Positions 47,119-56,369 of a DNA stretch of 64,000 bases are shown piece by piece (position 1 is the first letter of the stretch; each line of letters begins with the position of its first letter). A model generated the notes under the pieces. The model searched no databases, had not been told where the DNA came from, and saw nothing but the letters and a program-made list of their open reading frames with translations. This stretch comes from Paramesorhizobium endophyticum. GTDB taxonomy: Bacteria; Pseudomonadota; Alphaproteobacteria; Rhizobiales; Rhizobiaceae. A program made the translations under genes and the position numbers. Location of the stretch: contig NZ_BMHH01000002.1 in assembly GCF_014640615.1 (NCBI RefSeq), positions 186,001 to 250,000 of the forward strand. The letters are read 5' to 3'.

Positions 47119-48315
47119 TCATAGCTCCTCTTGATTCTTCTTGAACGGCGTGTGCTCGCGCAGGGCTTCGTTCAGTTGTTCGATTTCACGGCGCTCGCGG
47201 CTCAGATAATCCTCGACCGCACGGCGGAAACCCTCATGCGCGATGTAATGGGCCGAATGGGTCGTGACGGGCACATAGCCGCGCGCCAGCTTGTGCTCGC
47301 CCTGCGCGCCGGCCTCCACCACCTTGATGCCCTTTGCGATGGCGAAGTCGATGGCTTGGTGGTAGCAGACCTCGAAATGCAGGAAGGGATGATCCTCGAC
47401 GCAACCCCAATGCCGCCCGAAAAGACGGTCCTCGCCGATGAAGTTGATGGCCCCGGCGATATAGCGCCCATCGCGCTTCGCCATGACGAGGAGGATGTCA
47501 TCGGCCATCCGCTCGCCGATCAGCGCGTAGAATTCGCGGTTGAGATAGGGGCGGCCCCATTTGCGGCTGCCGGTGTCCATATAGAAGGTAAAAAACTGGT
47601 CCCACACGGCTTCGGTCAGGTCGCTTCCCGTCAGCCAGTCTATGGTGATGCCGGGGCTCAGCGCCTCGCGCCGTTCGCGTTTCAGCGCCTTGCGCTTGCG
47701 TGAGGCGAGCGTTTCGAGAAAATCCTCATAGTCCGAATAGCCTTCGTTGATGAAATGGAACTGCTGGTCGGTGCGGTGCAGGAAACCTGCTTCAGTCAGC
47801 GTGGGCAGCTCGTTTTCGAGCAGGAAGGTGACGTGAGCCGAGGACACGCCGTGCTCGACGGTCAGCTGGCGAATCCCGGCGGCGAGAGCCAGCCGTACGG
47901 CTTGCGGCTCGAACGCTGCATTAACGAGAAGGCGCGGGCCGGTGGCGGGCGTGAACGGCACTGCGATCTGATATTTCGGATAATATTCGCCGCCCGCGCG
48001 CTCGAAGGCGTCGGCCCAGCCATGGTCGAAGACATATTCGCCCTGGCTGTGGCCCTTGAGATAGCAGGGAACCGCGCCCAGAAGCCGGCCTTCATCATCC
48101 TGCAGCCGCAAATGCCGGGGCAGCCAGCCGGTGGCGGGCGCGACGCAACCGGAATCTTCCATGGCACTCAGAAAATCATATGAAATGAAGGGGTTATAGC
48201 CTTTTTCTTCCCTGGAGGTTCCGGAAAGGCTATCCCATTCCTCGCGCGTAAAGGCGGAAAGACCGTCGCAAACGGCTAAGGTAAAACCGCGCTCGTTTTG
48301 CTCCCGTCCGTTCAA
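47119..48315 (-). CDS. DUF482 (FemAB/GNAT-like) acyltransferase
   Basis: A 398-residue protein of the peptidogalycan biosysnthesis/recognition (DUF482) family, a double GNAT-like fold. Typical segments are NPFISYDFLSAMEDSGCVAP, KGHSQGEYVFDHGWADAFER, YYPKYQIAVPFTPATGPRLL, RKRKALKRERREAL, FYMDTGSRKWGRPYLNREFY and GAQGEHKLARGYVPVTTHSA. The substrate is unknown. It directly adjoins the HIT gene; a repeat array lies upstream. Confidence 0.88.
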   Translation of the reverse strand: MNGREQNERGFTLAVCDGLSAFTREEWDSLSGTSREEKGYNPFISYDFLSAMEDSGCVAPATGWLPRHLRLQDDEGRLLGAVPCYLKGHSQGEYVFDHGWADAFERAGGEYYPKYQIAVPFTPATGPRLLVNAAFEPQAVRLALAAGIRQLTVEHGVSSAHVTFLLENELPTLTEAGFLHRTDQQFHFINEGYSDYEDFLETLASRKRKALKRERREALSPGITIDWLTGSDLTEAVWDQFFTFYMDTGSRKWGRPYLNREFYALIGERMADDILLVMAKRDGRYIAGAINFIGEDRLFGRHWGCVEDHPFLHFEVCYHQAIDFAIAKGIKVVEAGAQGEHKLARGYVPVTTHSAHYIAHEGFRRAVEDYLSRERREIEQLNEALREHTPFKKNQEEL

Positions 48316-48328
48316 TTGCCGTACCTCG

Positions 48329-48412
48329 GTGAGTAGTGAGATAGTGATCAGTGAGATAGTGAATAAGGCAAAATCCTATACTACTCACTATCTCACTATT
48401 CCCTACTCACTC
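48329..48412. repeat. ACTCACTATTCCCT-type repeat array at the GDPD stop
   Basis: GTGAGTAGTGAGATAGTG (48329-48346) and GTGAGATAGTGAATA form inverted pairs with CTACTCACTATCTCACTATT (48381-48400), followed by CCCTACTCACTC. On the minus strand the array begins at the GDPD stop (TGAGTA), exactly like the array after ilvA at 27338. Confidence 0.75.
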
Positions 48413-49123
48413 TTTTGGATCAAACCCCTCGAACGTAATCTGATCCGCGAACAGATAGCTCTGGGCCTTTTGCGCCTGGTTTCGGACGGTCCAGGTGATG
48501 ACCGGCATGTTCAGCTTTTCCCGAACGAAGATGACGAACGGGTTGGGCAGATGGTGAACATTATAGGAAACGAAGGCGAGTTCATGCGCCAGCATGGAGA
48601 AATGCGCCTCGATATCCTTCGTTTTCACCCTCTCTGCTGTCAGCCCGCCCGGGATGCCCGGCGCATCGGCCGGGAAGCGCCGCACGAGATGATGGTCGAA
48701 GGACATGATGGCGGCGTGGCCCTGATAGCCGTCCAGCTCCCGCGCCACCGCCGCGACGAGCCCGTCATCCCGCCCGGCAATGCCCTTGAGCTCGATAATG
48801 ACAGGCACGCGGCCCGCGATCAGCGCCAGCGCTTCACTCAAGGTGGGCACACGGTCTTCCGTCCCGCCGATGGCGAGCGCACAGGCATCCGCGCCGGTCA
48901 GCTCATGGATATGGCCGCCCCGTCCCGTCAGCCGCTTCAAATCTTCGTCGTGAAAGACCACAGGAACGCCGTCCGCGGAGAGATGCACGTCACACTCGAT
49001 GGCGAAACCTGCCTTTGCCGCGCGGTCAAAGGCCGGGAGCGTGTTCTCCCAGCATTTGTCGTTGAGATCATGCAGGCCGCGATGGGCGATGGGGCGCTTC
49101 GTCAGCCAGTCGAGATTGGCCAT
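48407..49123 (-). CDS. glycerophosphodiester phosphodiesterase family protein
   Basis: A 238-residue GDPD with the TIM-barrel motifs RPIAHRGLHDLNDKCWENTL, AIECDVHLSADGVPVVFHDE and VPVIIELKG, plus a C-terminal MPVITWTVRN. It hydrolyses glycerophosphodiesters to glycerol-3-phosphate and an alcohol. There is no signal peptide, so it is cytoplasmic. ridA lies two bases upstream. Its stop codon lies inside the repeat array. Confidence 0.92.
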   Translation of the reverse strand: MANLDWLTKRPIAHRGLHDLNDKCWENTLPAFDRAAKAGFAIECDVHLSADGVPVVFHDEDLKRLTGRGGHIHELTGADACALAIGGTEDRVPTLSEALALIAGRVPVIIELKGIAGRDDGLVAAVARELDGYQGHAAIMSFDHHLVRRFPADAPGIPGGLTAERVKTKDIEAHFSMLAHELAFVSYNVHHLPNPFVIFVREKLNMPVITWTVRNQAQKAQSYLFADQITFEGFDPKE

Positions 49124-49125
49124 GA

Positions 49126-49590
49126 TCAGGCGACCTCGATGATTGCTTCGACCTCGACCGGCGCGTTGAAGGGCAGGGAGGCCATGCCCACAGCGGAGCG
49201 CGCATGACGCCCGGCATCGCCAAGGACGGCAACGAAGAGATCGGACGCGCCATTGGCGACGAGGTGCTGCTCGACGAAATCCGGCGTCGAGGCGACGAAG
49301 ATGGTGATCTTGACGATGCGCTTGATGCGGGCGAGGTCGCCCAGCGCCGCCTTGGCCTGCGCCAGCACGTTGATCGCCGCCGCGCGCGCCGCTTCCTGCC
49401 CTTGCGTCACCGTCAGTTCGCCGCCCAGCAACCCCTCATGTACGAGCTTGCCATTGATGAGTGGCAATTGCCCTGACGTGAAGAGAAGCGTGCCGGACTG
49501 GGAATAAGGCACGTAATTGGCGACCGGGGCCACTGCTTCGGGGATGATGATGCCGAGGCTCGCAAGCCGTGTTTCGATGGTTTCGCTCAT
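49126..49590 (-). CDS. RidA-family protein
   Basis: A 154-residue RidA/YjgF-like protein that removes reactive enamine/imine intermediates. The segments LLFTSGQLPL and RSAVGMASLPFNAPVEVEAI carry the conserved Arg and the family C-terminus. It is longer than the 130-residue RidA core, as in the broader RidA subfamilies. ATG 49590 has AAGGAGCATTTCA; the frame to 49668 is unsupported. It is probably cotranscribed with GDPD, DUF482 and HIT. Confidence 0.9.
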   Translation of the reverse strand: MSETIETRLASLGIIIPEAVAPVANYVPYSQSGTLLFTSGQLPLINGKLVHEGLLGGELTVTQGQEAARAAAINVLAQAKAALGDLARIKRIVKITIFVASTPDFVEQHLVANGASDLFVAVLGDAGRHARSAVGMASLPFNAPVEVEAIIEVA

Positions 49591-49711
49591 TGAAATGCTC
49601 CTTTCCGGCATAGGGCCAGAATCGATGGAAGTTGGGGGAGGTTGCGATTTTTGCCTCGCTTCCGCCACGAGTTTTTTTATGATGCGGCGACAAAGAAACG
49701 GAGAATCTTTA

Positions 49712-50548
49712 ATGCGTTCGAAAAGTGTTCTGGCCGCCGCCAGCCTGGCTGGTTTTGCGTTTGCTCCGTTTCAGGCGGCCGCCGCGAGCCCTGTCGCGCT
49801 TGTTCCTCACCGTGCTGTTTATGATCTCCAGCTGGACAAGGCTGACGACAAGTCGGGCATTGCCGGGCTGACCGGTCGCATGGTCTATGAGTTCAACGGC
49901 TCGGCCTGCGAGGGTTATACCACCAATTTCCGTTTTGTGACCCGCATCGACATGGACGAGGCGCCGCCGCGCCTGACCGACCAGCAGACGACGACCTATG
50001 AGTCGGGCGACGGCAAGCAGTTCAACTTCGTCAACAAGACATTTATCGACAAGGAATTGAGCAAGGAAGTCCGCGGCGAGGCCAAGCTGACGCCTGATAC
50101 AACCGAGGTTTCGCTGACCAAGCCGGAATCGAAGAAAGTCATGCTGGAGCGTTCGCAATTCCCGACGCATCACATGGAAGAGTTGATTTCCAAGGCCGAG
50201 GCGGGCGAAGCGTTCTACCAGGCCACTATGTTCGACGGCTCGGAGGATGCGGACCGGGTGTCGGATACGACCGTCGTGGTGGGCAAGCCGGAAAACGCCA
50301 TCGACGCCGACGAGGCCAAGGCGATGGGCAAACTCGCCAGTGAAAAGGTCTGGCCGGTCAATATCGCCTATTTCGACGACAAGGAAAACCAGGAAGGCCT
50401 GCCGGTCTATCGCATCGATTTCAAGCTTTACCGCAACGGCATCACCCGCGACCTGAAGATGGATTACGGTGATTTCTCCATCAAGGGAACGCTTGTGGAC
50501 CTGAAGCTGTTCGACCAGCCGAGAAACGCGAATGATTGCAAGAAGTAA
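49712..50548 (+). CDS. eipB: EipB-like periplasmic envelope-integrity protein (DUF1849)
   Basis: A 278-residue periplasmic protein that matches the Brucella envelope-integrity factor EipB (DUF1849), a beta-spiral protein held by one disulfide. The signal peptide ends near AAAA|SPVAL. VPHRAVYDLQL, CEGYTTNFRFVTRIDMDEA, VYRIDFKLYRNGITRDLKMD and the tail NANDCKK are present. The two cysteines, residues 66 and 276, correspond to the known disulfide pair. ATG 49712 follows ACGGAGAATC. It is divergent from ridA. Confidence 0.88.
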   Translation: MRSKSVLAAASLAGFAFAPFQAAAASPVALVPHRAVYDLQLDKADDKSGIAGLTGRMVYEFNGSACEGYTTNFRFVTRIDMDEAPPRLTDQQTTTYESGDGKQFNFVNKTFIDKELSKEVRGEAKLTPDTTEVSLTKPESKKVMLERSQFPTHHMEELISKAEAGEAFYQATMFDGSEDADRVSDTTVVVGKPENAIDADEAKAMGKLASEKVWPVNIAYFDDKENQEGLPVYRIDFKLYRNGITRDLKMDYGDFSIKGTLVDLKLFDQPRNANDCKK

Positions 50549-50722
50549 GTCGGCATCTTCATACCCCTTGCCTGCGGCGAGGTGAGGGGATGTTCTAATA
50601 TCGAAAATATTGTTTATACCTCACCAGAATTTTACTGGCTGATATCATTGGCATAATGGAATAATACCATAGATAAAGTGTGCTTCGCTTTCTTTGATCC
50701 TCCTACTCGAAGGAGATAGTTC

Positions 50723-51103
50723 ATGAATGTATCAGCGAAAGGCACGGCAGAGGGTGTGTCAGGCACCGGTAATGGCCGTATCCATCACGCCATTTATATC
50801 ACACTCAAGGATAAAAGCCCTGCCGCAGTCCAGAAGCAGCTGGAGCTTGGGGAGAAATTTCTCTCCAATCATCCAGGCGAGCTTTCCTTCTTCCCCACGG
50901 TGCTGGCGCACAATCTGACGCGCCACAAGCAGGTGGCCTATCTCTTCAACGAAGACGATTTCGACGTGGCCTTCATCATGGTCTTTGCCGATCGCCAGTC
51001 GCATGACGCCTATCAGGTGTCCGACGCGCATGTGAACCACTTCATCCCGCAGAGTAATCCGAACTGGGTGAAGATCCGCGTGTTCGATTCGGTGGAGGTG
51101 TGA
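50723..51103 (+). CDS. stress-responsive Dabb-domain protein
   Basis: A 126-residue soluble protein with a dimeric alpha/beta barrel domain: HHAIYITLKDKSPAAVQKQL, FFPTVLAHNLTRHKQVAYLF, FDVAFIMVFADRQSHDAYQV and HVNHFIPQSNPNWVKIRVFD. Enzymatic role unknown. GAAGGAGATAGTTC precedes the ATG. It stands alone between eipB and rpsB. Confidence 0.8.
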   Translation: MNVSAKGTAEGVSGTGNGRIHHAIYITLKDKSPAAVQKQLELGEKFLSNHPGELSFFPTVLAHNLTRHKQVAYLFNEDDFDVAFIMVFADRQSHDAYQVSDAHVNHFIPQSNPNWVKIRVFDSVEV

Positions 51104-51240
51104 GGTCAAGGGGAATAGGGCAGTCAGGCAGTATGTTCGGCGCTTGCCTTCACTGGCTTGCGGCGTCATATCCTCCCTTACTCCCCGCTATTGCATTTCT
51201 CCTCCTTTTCCGATAACAGCCGCAGCATTCCACACACGGG

Positions 51241-51310
51241 GTTGGGCCTGATGCCGGGAGAAATCCGGTGCGGGCCTCCGGTGGCGAGCAATCGCCTCTT
51301 CCCGTGGAGG
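51241..51310 (+). promoter_or_regulatory. candidate structured leader of rpsB
   Basis: Between 51241 and 51310 several stems can form: GGCC/GGGCC around CCGGGAGAAATCCGG, GGCGA-GCAA-TCGCC (51282-51295) and CCTCC/GGAGG (about 51275 and 51306). They end 24 bases before the rpsB ATG. Autoregulatory leaders bound by S2 are known in other bacteria, but this one is inferred from structure only. Confidence 0.4.
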
Positions 51311-51333
51311 TTCAACCGGAAAAGGAAAAGACA

Positions 51334-52116
51334 ATGGCATTGCCTGATTTCAGCATGCGCCAGCTACTCGAGGCTGGTGTTCACTTCGGCCACCAGACCC
51401 ATCGCTGGAACCCGAAGATGGCACCTTACATTTATGGCGACCGCAATAACATTCACATCATTGATCTGGCCCAGACCGTTCCGCTGCTGCATCAGGCGCT
51501 GAAGGTGGTTTCGGATACCGTTGCTCGTGGCGGCCGCGTGCTCTTCGTCGGCACCAAGCGCCAGGCTTCGGAGATCATCGCCGATGCGGCGCAGCGTTCG
51601 GCTCAGTACTACGTCAACGCCCGCTGGCTCGGCGGCATGCTGACGAACTGGAAGACCATTTCCAATTCGATCCAGCGCCTGCGTAAGCTCGATGAAATCC
51701 TCGCCGGCGAGGCCCAGGGTTTCACCAAGAAGGAGCGCCTGAACCTCGATCGCGAGCGCGAGAAGCTGCATCGCGCGCTGGGCGGCATCCGTGACATGGG
51801 CTCGACCCCGGACCTGATGTTCATCATCGACACCAACAAGGAATCGATTGCCATTCAGGAAGCCAAGCGTCTCGGCATCCCGGTCGTTGCCATCATCGAC
51901 TCCAATTGCGATCCCGATCAGATCGACTATCCGATCCCGGGCAATGACGATGCTTCGCGCGCGATCTCGCTCTATTGCGACCTGATCGCCCGTGCCGCTC
52001 TCGACGGCATTGCCCGTCAGCAGGGCGCGTTCGGCATGGATATCGGCGCTCAGGCCGAAACGCCGATCGAGCCCGCGCTGGAGACCCCCACGGAAGACGG
52101 TCAGGCTTCGGCCTGA
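51334..52116 (+). CDS. rpsB: 30S ribosomal protein S2
   Basis: A 260-residue small-subunit ribosomal protein. All family blocks are present ([89 protein letters not shown]), with an alphaproteobacterial C-terminal extension. The ATG follows GGAAAAGGAAAAGACA. It begins the rpsB-tsf-pyrH-frr run. Confidence 0.98.
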   Translation: MALPDFSMRQLLEAGVHFGHQTHRWNPKMAPYIYGDRNNIHIIDLAQTVPLLHQALKVVSDTVARGGRVLFVGTKRQASEIIADAAQRSAQYYVNARWLGGMLTNWKTISNSIQRLRKLDEILAGEAQGFTKKERLNLDREREKLHRALGGIRDMGSTPDLMFIIDTNKESIAIQEAKRLGIPVVAIIDSNCDPDQIDYPIPGNDDASRAISLYCDLIARAALDGIARQQGAFGMDIGAQAETPIEPALETPTEDGQASA

Positions 52117-52160
52117 GCATCACGTCGAAAAGTTGCAGGACTTTTCGTATAAGGTCATGC
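52117..52160. repeat. GCATGATC-type palindromic element, copy 2
   Basis: GCATCACG...GGTCATGC arms enclose a hairpin GAAAAGTTGCAGGACTTTTC directly after the rpsB stop. Copies are at 13518-13559 and 53223-53265. It may act as a stem-loop between rpsB and tsf. Confidence 0.65.
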
Positions 52161-52285
52161 GACTAAGGGTGGCTTCATACACCCGTCATCGCGGGTAAAT
52201 AGTTTTTAAATAGCTTCGGTGCTTCGTGCACCGGCAATGTGGGCATACCGGCGACGGTATGCCTTCGCTTTCATGAGAGGCGATA
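52161..52285 (+). promoter_or_regulatory. hairpins in the tsf leader
   Basis: Two stable stem-loops precede tsf: CGGTGC-TTC-GTGCACCG (about 52219) and GGCATACC-GGCGAC-GGTATGCC (about 52243). They could modulate the ratio of EF-Ts to S2, but no T run makes them classical terminators. Confidence 0.4.
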
Positions 52286-53209
52286 ATGAGCGTTTCAGCA
52301 TCCCAGGTAAAAGAACTTCGTGAACTCTCCGGCGCAGGCATGATGGACTGCAAGACCGCGCTGGCCGAGACCAATGGCGACATGGAAGCCGCCATGGACT
52401 GGCTGCGCAAGAAGGGCATCGCCAAGGCGGACAAGAAGGCGGGCCGCACTGCTGCCGAAGGTCTGATCGGCGTTGCCTCGTCCGGCGCCAAGGCCGTCGT
52501 CGTCGAGGTGAATTCCGAGACCGACTTCGTGGCCCGCAACGACGCCTTCCAGGATCTCGTCCGGAACGTCGCAGCGGTGGCGCTGACGACCGACGGCACG
52601 ACGGATGCGGTTGCCGCCGCCACCTATCCCGGCACGTCCAAGACGGTTGCCGACGCGGTGAAGGATGCCGTCGCCACCATCGGCGAGAACATCAATTTCC
52701 GCCGCTCGGCCGCGCTCGGCGTCGCGCAGGGCGCGGTCGCGACCTATGTGCATAACGGCGTCTCCGACGGTCTCGGCAAGATGGGCGTCCTCGTCGCCAT
52801 CGAGACATCAGGCAATGCCGAAGCGGCGCAGGCTTTCGGCCGTCAGGTCGCGATGCATGTCGCGGCGACGAACCCGCTCGCCCTGACGCCGGCTGAGCTC
52901 GACGCGGCTGTCGTGGAGCGCGAAAGGGCGATCTTCTCCGATCAGGCCCGCCAGTCCGGCAAGCCGGAGAACATTATCGAGAAGATGGTCGAAGGTCGTA
53001 TTCGCAAGTTCTACGAGGAAGTTGTGCTTCTTTCCCAGGCTTTCGTTCTCAATCCGGACCTGACCGTCGAAGCCGCGCTCAAGGAAGCGGAAAAGACCAT
53101 CGGCGCTCCGGCCAAGATCACCGGCTTCGTGCGCTTTGCCCTGGGCGAAGGCATCGAGAAGGAAGAGAGCGACTTTGCGGCGGAAGTCGCCGCTGCGGTC
53201 AAGAAGTAA
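52286..53209 (+). CDS. tsf: translation elongation factor Ts
   Basis: A 307-residue guanine-nucleotide exchange factor for EF-Tu. The N-terminal UBA-like domain ([20 protein letters not shown]) is followed by the EF-Tu contact [15 protein letters not shown], the core with [11 protein letters not shown], and the C-terminal module with [19 protein letters not shown]. The ATG follows GAGAGGCGATA. Confidence 0.98.
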   Translation: MSVSASQVKELRELSGAGMMDCKTALAETNGDMEAAMDWLRKKGIAKADKKAGRTAAEGLIGVASSGAKAVVVEVNSETDFVARNDAFQDLVRNVAAVALTTDGTTDAVAAATYPGTSKTVADAVKDAVATIGENINFRRSAALGVAQGAVATYVHNGVSDGLGKMGVLVAIETSGNAEAAQAFGRQVAMHVAATNPLALTPAELDAAVVERERAIFSDQARQSGKPENIIEKMVEGRIRKFYEEVVLLSQAFVLNPDLTVEAALKEAEKTIGAPAKITGFVRFALGEGIEKEESDFAAEVAAAVKK

Positions 53210-53222
53210 TAGTTTATTAGTC

Positions 53223-53265
53223 GCATGATCTTATCCAAAAAGTCTGCAACTTTTTGGGATCATGC
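53223..53265. repeat. GCATGATC-type palindromic element, copy 3
   Basis: The near-perfect palindrome GCATGATC...GATCATGC with inner AAAAAGTCTGCAACTTTTT lies 13 bases after the tsf stop. Only 106 bases separate it from pyrH. A second hairpin GGGCATCGCG/CGCGGTGCCC (about 53291-53315) follows. Confidence 0.7.
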
Positions 53266-53371
53266 TTTTAAATTCCCGTGAGTTCGGAGGGCATCGCGTG
53301 ACATCGCGGTGCCCTTCGTGTATCCGGAACCCAATTCAAGAAATCAAGCCCACGGGAAAAGAGGGGATATC

Positions 53372-54091
53372 ATGTCAGGCGCACCCATCTATAAACGTGT
53401 CCTGTTGAAGGCCTCGGGCGAGGCGCTGATGGGAAATCAGGGCTTCGGGATCGATGTTTCGGTCGCCGACCGCATCGCCGCCGATATTGCCGAGGCGAGG
53501 GCGCTTGGCGTGGAGGTCGGCGTTGTCATCGGCGGCGGCAATATTTTCCGCGGGCTGGCGGTTGCCTCCAAGGGCGGGGATCGCGTCACCGGCGACCATA
53601 TGGGCATGCTTGCCACCGTCATCAATTCGCTGGCGCTGCGCACGTCGCTTTCTAAAATCGGCGTCGATAGCGTCGTGCTTTCGGCCATCGCCATGCCCGA
53701 AATCTGCGAGAGCTTCTCCCAGCGTCAGGCAACCGCCTATATGGATCAGGGCAAGGTCGTGATCTTCGCCGGCGGCACGGGCAATCCCTTCTTCACGACC
53801 GATTCTGCTGCGGCGCTTCGCGCAGCCGAAATCGGCGCGGACGCGCTTTTCAAGGGGACGCAGGTGGACGGGATTTATTCCGCCGACCCCAAGCACCATC
53901 CCGATGCCGAGCGTTATGAGCGGCTGACGCATAAACAGGTGCTCGACCGGGGGCTGGCGGTGATGGATACTGCCGCGGTTGCCCTTGCGCGGGAGAACAA
54001 CATTCCGATAATTGTCTATTCCATTCACGAAGAGGGCGGTTTCGCCAAGATTCTACTTGGCAATGGACATTGCACCGTAGTTTCCGATTAA
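53372..54091 (+). CDS. pyrH: UMP kinase
   Basis: A 239-residue bacterial UMP kinase of the amino-acid kinase fold, hexameric and regulated by GTP and UTP. It contains [64 protein letters not shown] and [17 protein letters not shown] 53372 has AGAGGGGATATC; a GTG at 53309 is only an upstream open frame. frr follows 28 bases later. Confidence 0.97.
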   Translation: MSGAPIYKRVLLKASGEALMGNQGFGIDVSVADRIAADIAEARALGVEVGVVIGGGNIFRGLAVASKGGDRVTGDHMGMLATVINSLALRTSLSKIGVDSVVLSAIAMPEICESFSQRQATAYMDQGKVVIFAGGTGNPFFTTDSAAALRAAEIGADALFKGTQVDGIYSADPKHHPDAERYERLTHKQVLDRGLAVMDTAAVALARENNIPIIVYSIHEEGGFAKILLGNGHCTVVSD

Positions 54092-54119
54092 GAGCGCATT
54101 GAAGGGAGAAAAAGAACAA

Positions 54120-54680
54120 ATGAGCGACGCTCTGGACCTCAATGACATCAAGCGCCGTATGGAAGGCGCCATTCAGGCTTTCAAGCACGATCTCGGTGGC
54201 TTGCGCACGGGCCGTGCTTCCGCCAGCCTGCTGGAGCCGATCACGATAACCGCCTATGGCTCGGAGATGCCGATAAACCAGGTGGCCAATATCTCGGTGC
54301 CTGAGCCGCGCATGCTTTCCGTGTCTGTCTGGGATAAGTCGATGGTCGGCGCGGTCGAGCGCGCGATCCGCGATTCCGGCCTTGGCCTCAATCCGATCAC
54401 CGATGGCACGACGCTGCGCATTCCGCTGCCGGAACTCAACGAGCAGCGCCGCAAGGAACTGGTCAAGATCGCCCATCAATATGCCGAGCAGGCCCGCGTC
54501 GCCGCTCGCCATGTGCGCCGCGACGGCATGGACCAGCTGAAAAAGCTGGAGAAGGACGGCGATATCAGTCAGGATGACAGCCGCGTGCTCTCCGAAAAGG
54601 TACAGAAGCTGACCGACGATACCATTTCGGAGCTGGACAAGATGCTGGCTACCAAGGAAGCGGAGATCATGCAGGTCTGA
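54120..54680 (+). CDS. frr: ribosome recycling factor
   Basis: A 186-residue factor that splits post-termination ribosomes with EF-G. The three-helix bundle is clear: [65 protein letters not shown] and [22 protein letters not shown] 54120 is preceded by GAAGGGAGAAAAAGAACAA. uppS follows after 41 bases. Confidence 0.97.
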   Translation: MSDALDLNDIKRRMEGAIQAFKHDLGGLRTGRASASLLEPITITAYGSEMPINQVANISVPEPRMLSVSVWDKSMVGAVERAIRDSGLGLNPITDGTTLRIPLPELNEQRRKELVKIAHQYAEQARVAARHVRRDGMDQLKKLEKDGDISQDDSRVLSEKVQKLTDDTISELDKMLATKEAEIMQV

Positions 54681-54721
54681 TCCTGCCTGTTCCGGGCTTC
54701 TGAATTTCGAACGGGGGAGCG

Positions 54722-55459
54722 ATGCCCATATCCAATCCGCGCCATATCGCCATCATCATGGATGGCAATGGTCGCTGGGCGAAGGCAAGGGGACTGCCGC
54801 GCACCGCCGGACACAAGGCGGGCATGGAAGCCTTGCGCGAGATCGTCAACAAGGCCGGCGAGATCGAGCTGGGCTGGCTGACGCTCTTTGCCTTCTCCTC
54901 GGAGAATTGGTCGCGCCCGCAGAGCGAGGTCAGCGAGCTGATGGGGCTGCTGAAGTTCTTCATCCGCCGCGACCTTGCCGATCTGCACCGCAAGAATGTA
55001 CGTGTGCGGATCATCGGCGAGCGCGAGGGGCTGGCGGCGGATATTCTCGGCCTGCTCGAGGAAGCCGAAGCGCTGACGCTGGGCAATACCGGCCTCAACC
55101 TCGTCATCGCCTTCAACTACGGCGCGCGCGATGAAATCGCGCGGGCGACGCGGGCGCTGGCGGAGGATGTCGCGGCGGGCAGGCTCGCCCCATCGGCAAT
55201 CACGCCGGAAGCGATTGCCGCCAGGCTCGATACGGCGGATATCCCTGATCCGGATCTCATCATCCGCACCAGCGGCGAGATGAGGCTTTCCAATTTCCTG
55301 CTCTGGCAGGCCGCCTATTCGGAATTCCTGTTCGTGCCGTGTTTCTGGCCGGATTTCAAGCCCGCCAATCTGGTCGACGCCATCGAGACGTTCCAGGCGC
55401 GGGAACGCCGCTTCGGCGGCATCGAGCCGCGGGTTCCCGCGCAGGATATCGCGCTCTAA
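54722..55459 (+). CDS. uppS: (di-trans,poly-cis)-undecaprenyl-diphosphate synthase
   Basis: A 245-residue cis-prenyltransferase making undecaprenyl-PP, the lipid carrier for peptidoglycan and polysaccharides. [17 protein letters not shown] carries the catalytic Asp. [48 protein letters not shown] and [14 protein letters not shown] are all conserved. The ATG follows GGGGGAGCG. cdsA is 31 bases downstream. Confidence 0.97.
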   Translation: MPISNPRHIAIIMDGNGRWAKARGLPRTAGHKAGMEALREIVNKAGEIELGWLTLFAFSSENWSRPQSEVSELMGLLKFFIRRDLADLHRKNVRVRIIGEREGLAADILGLLEEAEALTLGNTGLNLVIAFNYGARDEIARATRALAEDVAAGRLAPSAITPEAIAARLDTADIPDPDLIIRTSGEMRLSNFLLWQAAYSEFLFVPCFWPDFKPANLVDAIETFQARERRFGGIEPRVPAQDIAL

Positions 55460-55490
55460 GCTGCCTGCGGCTCAGCGGAAAAGGTCTTCC

Positions 55491-56303
55491 ATGTCCAATC
55501 TTCAGACCCGCATCGTGACGGCGATCATCCTGGGTGTTGTCACGCTTCTCATTACCTGGGTCGGCGGGACATGGTTCACGCTGCTCGCCATCGCCATCGG
55601 TGCGGCGGTCTATCACGAATGGGTATCCCTGACGGCGGTGTGCCAGACGGTGCTTTCCCGCGTGTTCGGATGGATATGGCTGGCGCTCATCGCCGCATTC
55701 CTCCTCTGGGACGGGCGCGCATTGCCCGCGATCGGCCTTCTTCTGCTCGGCGCGGTGCTGATGGCGATTCTTGCCTGGAAGAGCGGGAAGGCGTGGGCTC
55801 CAACGGGCCTGCTTTATGCTGGTCTTCCCGCGATCTCACTATCCCTCTTGCGCGGCGATGAGCCCTTCGGATTCGGCGCGATCGTTTTCCTCTTCGCCGT
55901 GGTATGGGCGACCGATATCGCCGCCTATTTCACCGGACGCGCCATAGGGGGGCCGAAGCTCGCGCCGCGATTCTCGCCCAACAAGACCTGGTCCGGCGCG
56001 ATCGGTGGCGCGGTGGCGGGCGTTGCGGCGGGCGTCCTCGCCGTCATGGTGATGATGCCGCCGGAGGGCTTTCTCGTGCCTTTGCTGGCGCTCGCGCTCT
56101 CTGTGGTCTCACAAATGGGCGATCTTGCCGAATCTTGGGTCAAACGCGTATTCGGTTTCAAGGATTCGGGTCGGCTTCTGCCGGGCCATGGCGGATTCAT
56201 GGATCGCGTCGACGGGCTTGTCGCGGCTGCCGTGCTCCTGTACCTCATTGGGGCGATTTTCGCCGAGCCGGATGTGCCATCCGCCATCTTCTTCGGAATG
56301 TAG
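55491..56303 (+). CDS. cdsA: phosphatidate cytidylyltransferase
   Basis: A 270-residue integral membrane enzyme making CDP-diacylglycerol from phosphatidic acid and CTP. About seven helices are visible. The CDS signature S-x3-KR-x4-KD-x5-PGHGG-x3-DR-x-D is exact: SWVKRVFGFKD, then LLPGHGGFMDRVDG. NKTWSGAIGGAVAGV is also typical. It supplies phospholipid precursors alongside uppS. Confidence 0.95.
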   Translation: MSNLQTRIVTAIILGVVTLLITWVGGTWFTLLAIAIGAAVYHEWVSLTAVCQTVLSRVFGWIWLALIAAFLLWDGRALPAIGLLLLGAVLMAILAWKSGKAWAPTGLLYAGLPAISLSLLRGDEPFGFGAIVFLFAVVWATDIAAYFTGRAIGGPKLAPRFSPNKTWSGAIGGAVAGVAAGVLAVMVMMPPEGFLVPLLALALSVVSQMGDLAESWVKRVFGFKDSGRLLPGHGGFMDRVDGLVAAAVLLYLIGAIFAEPDVPSAIFFGM

Positions 56304-56369
56304 GCTGCGGCAGCACAAATAGTTATAATGGCGGCCCGGACATGCGGGATGCCTCGCCAGGAGAATAAA

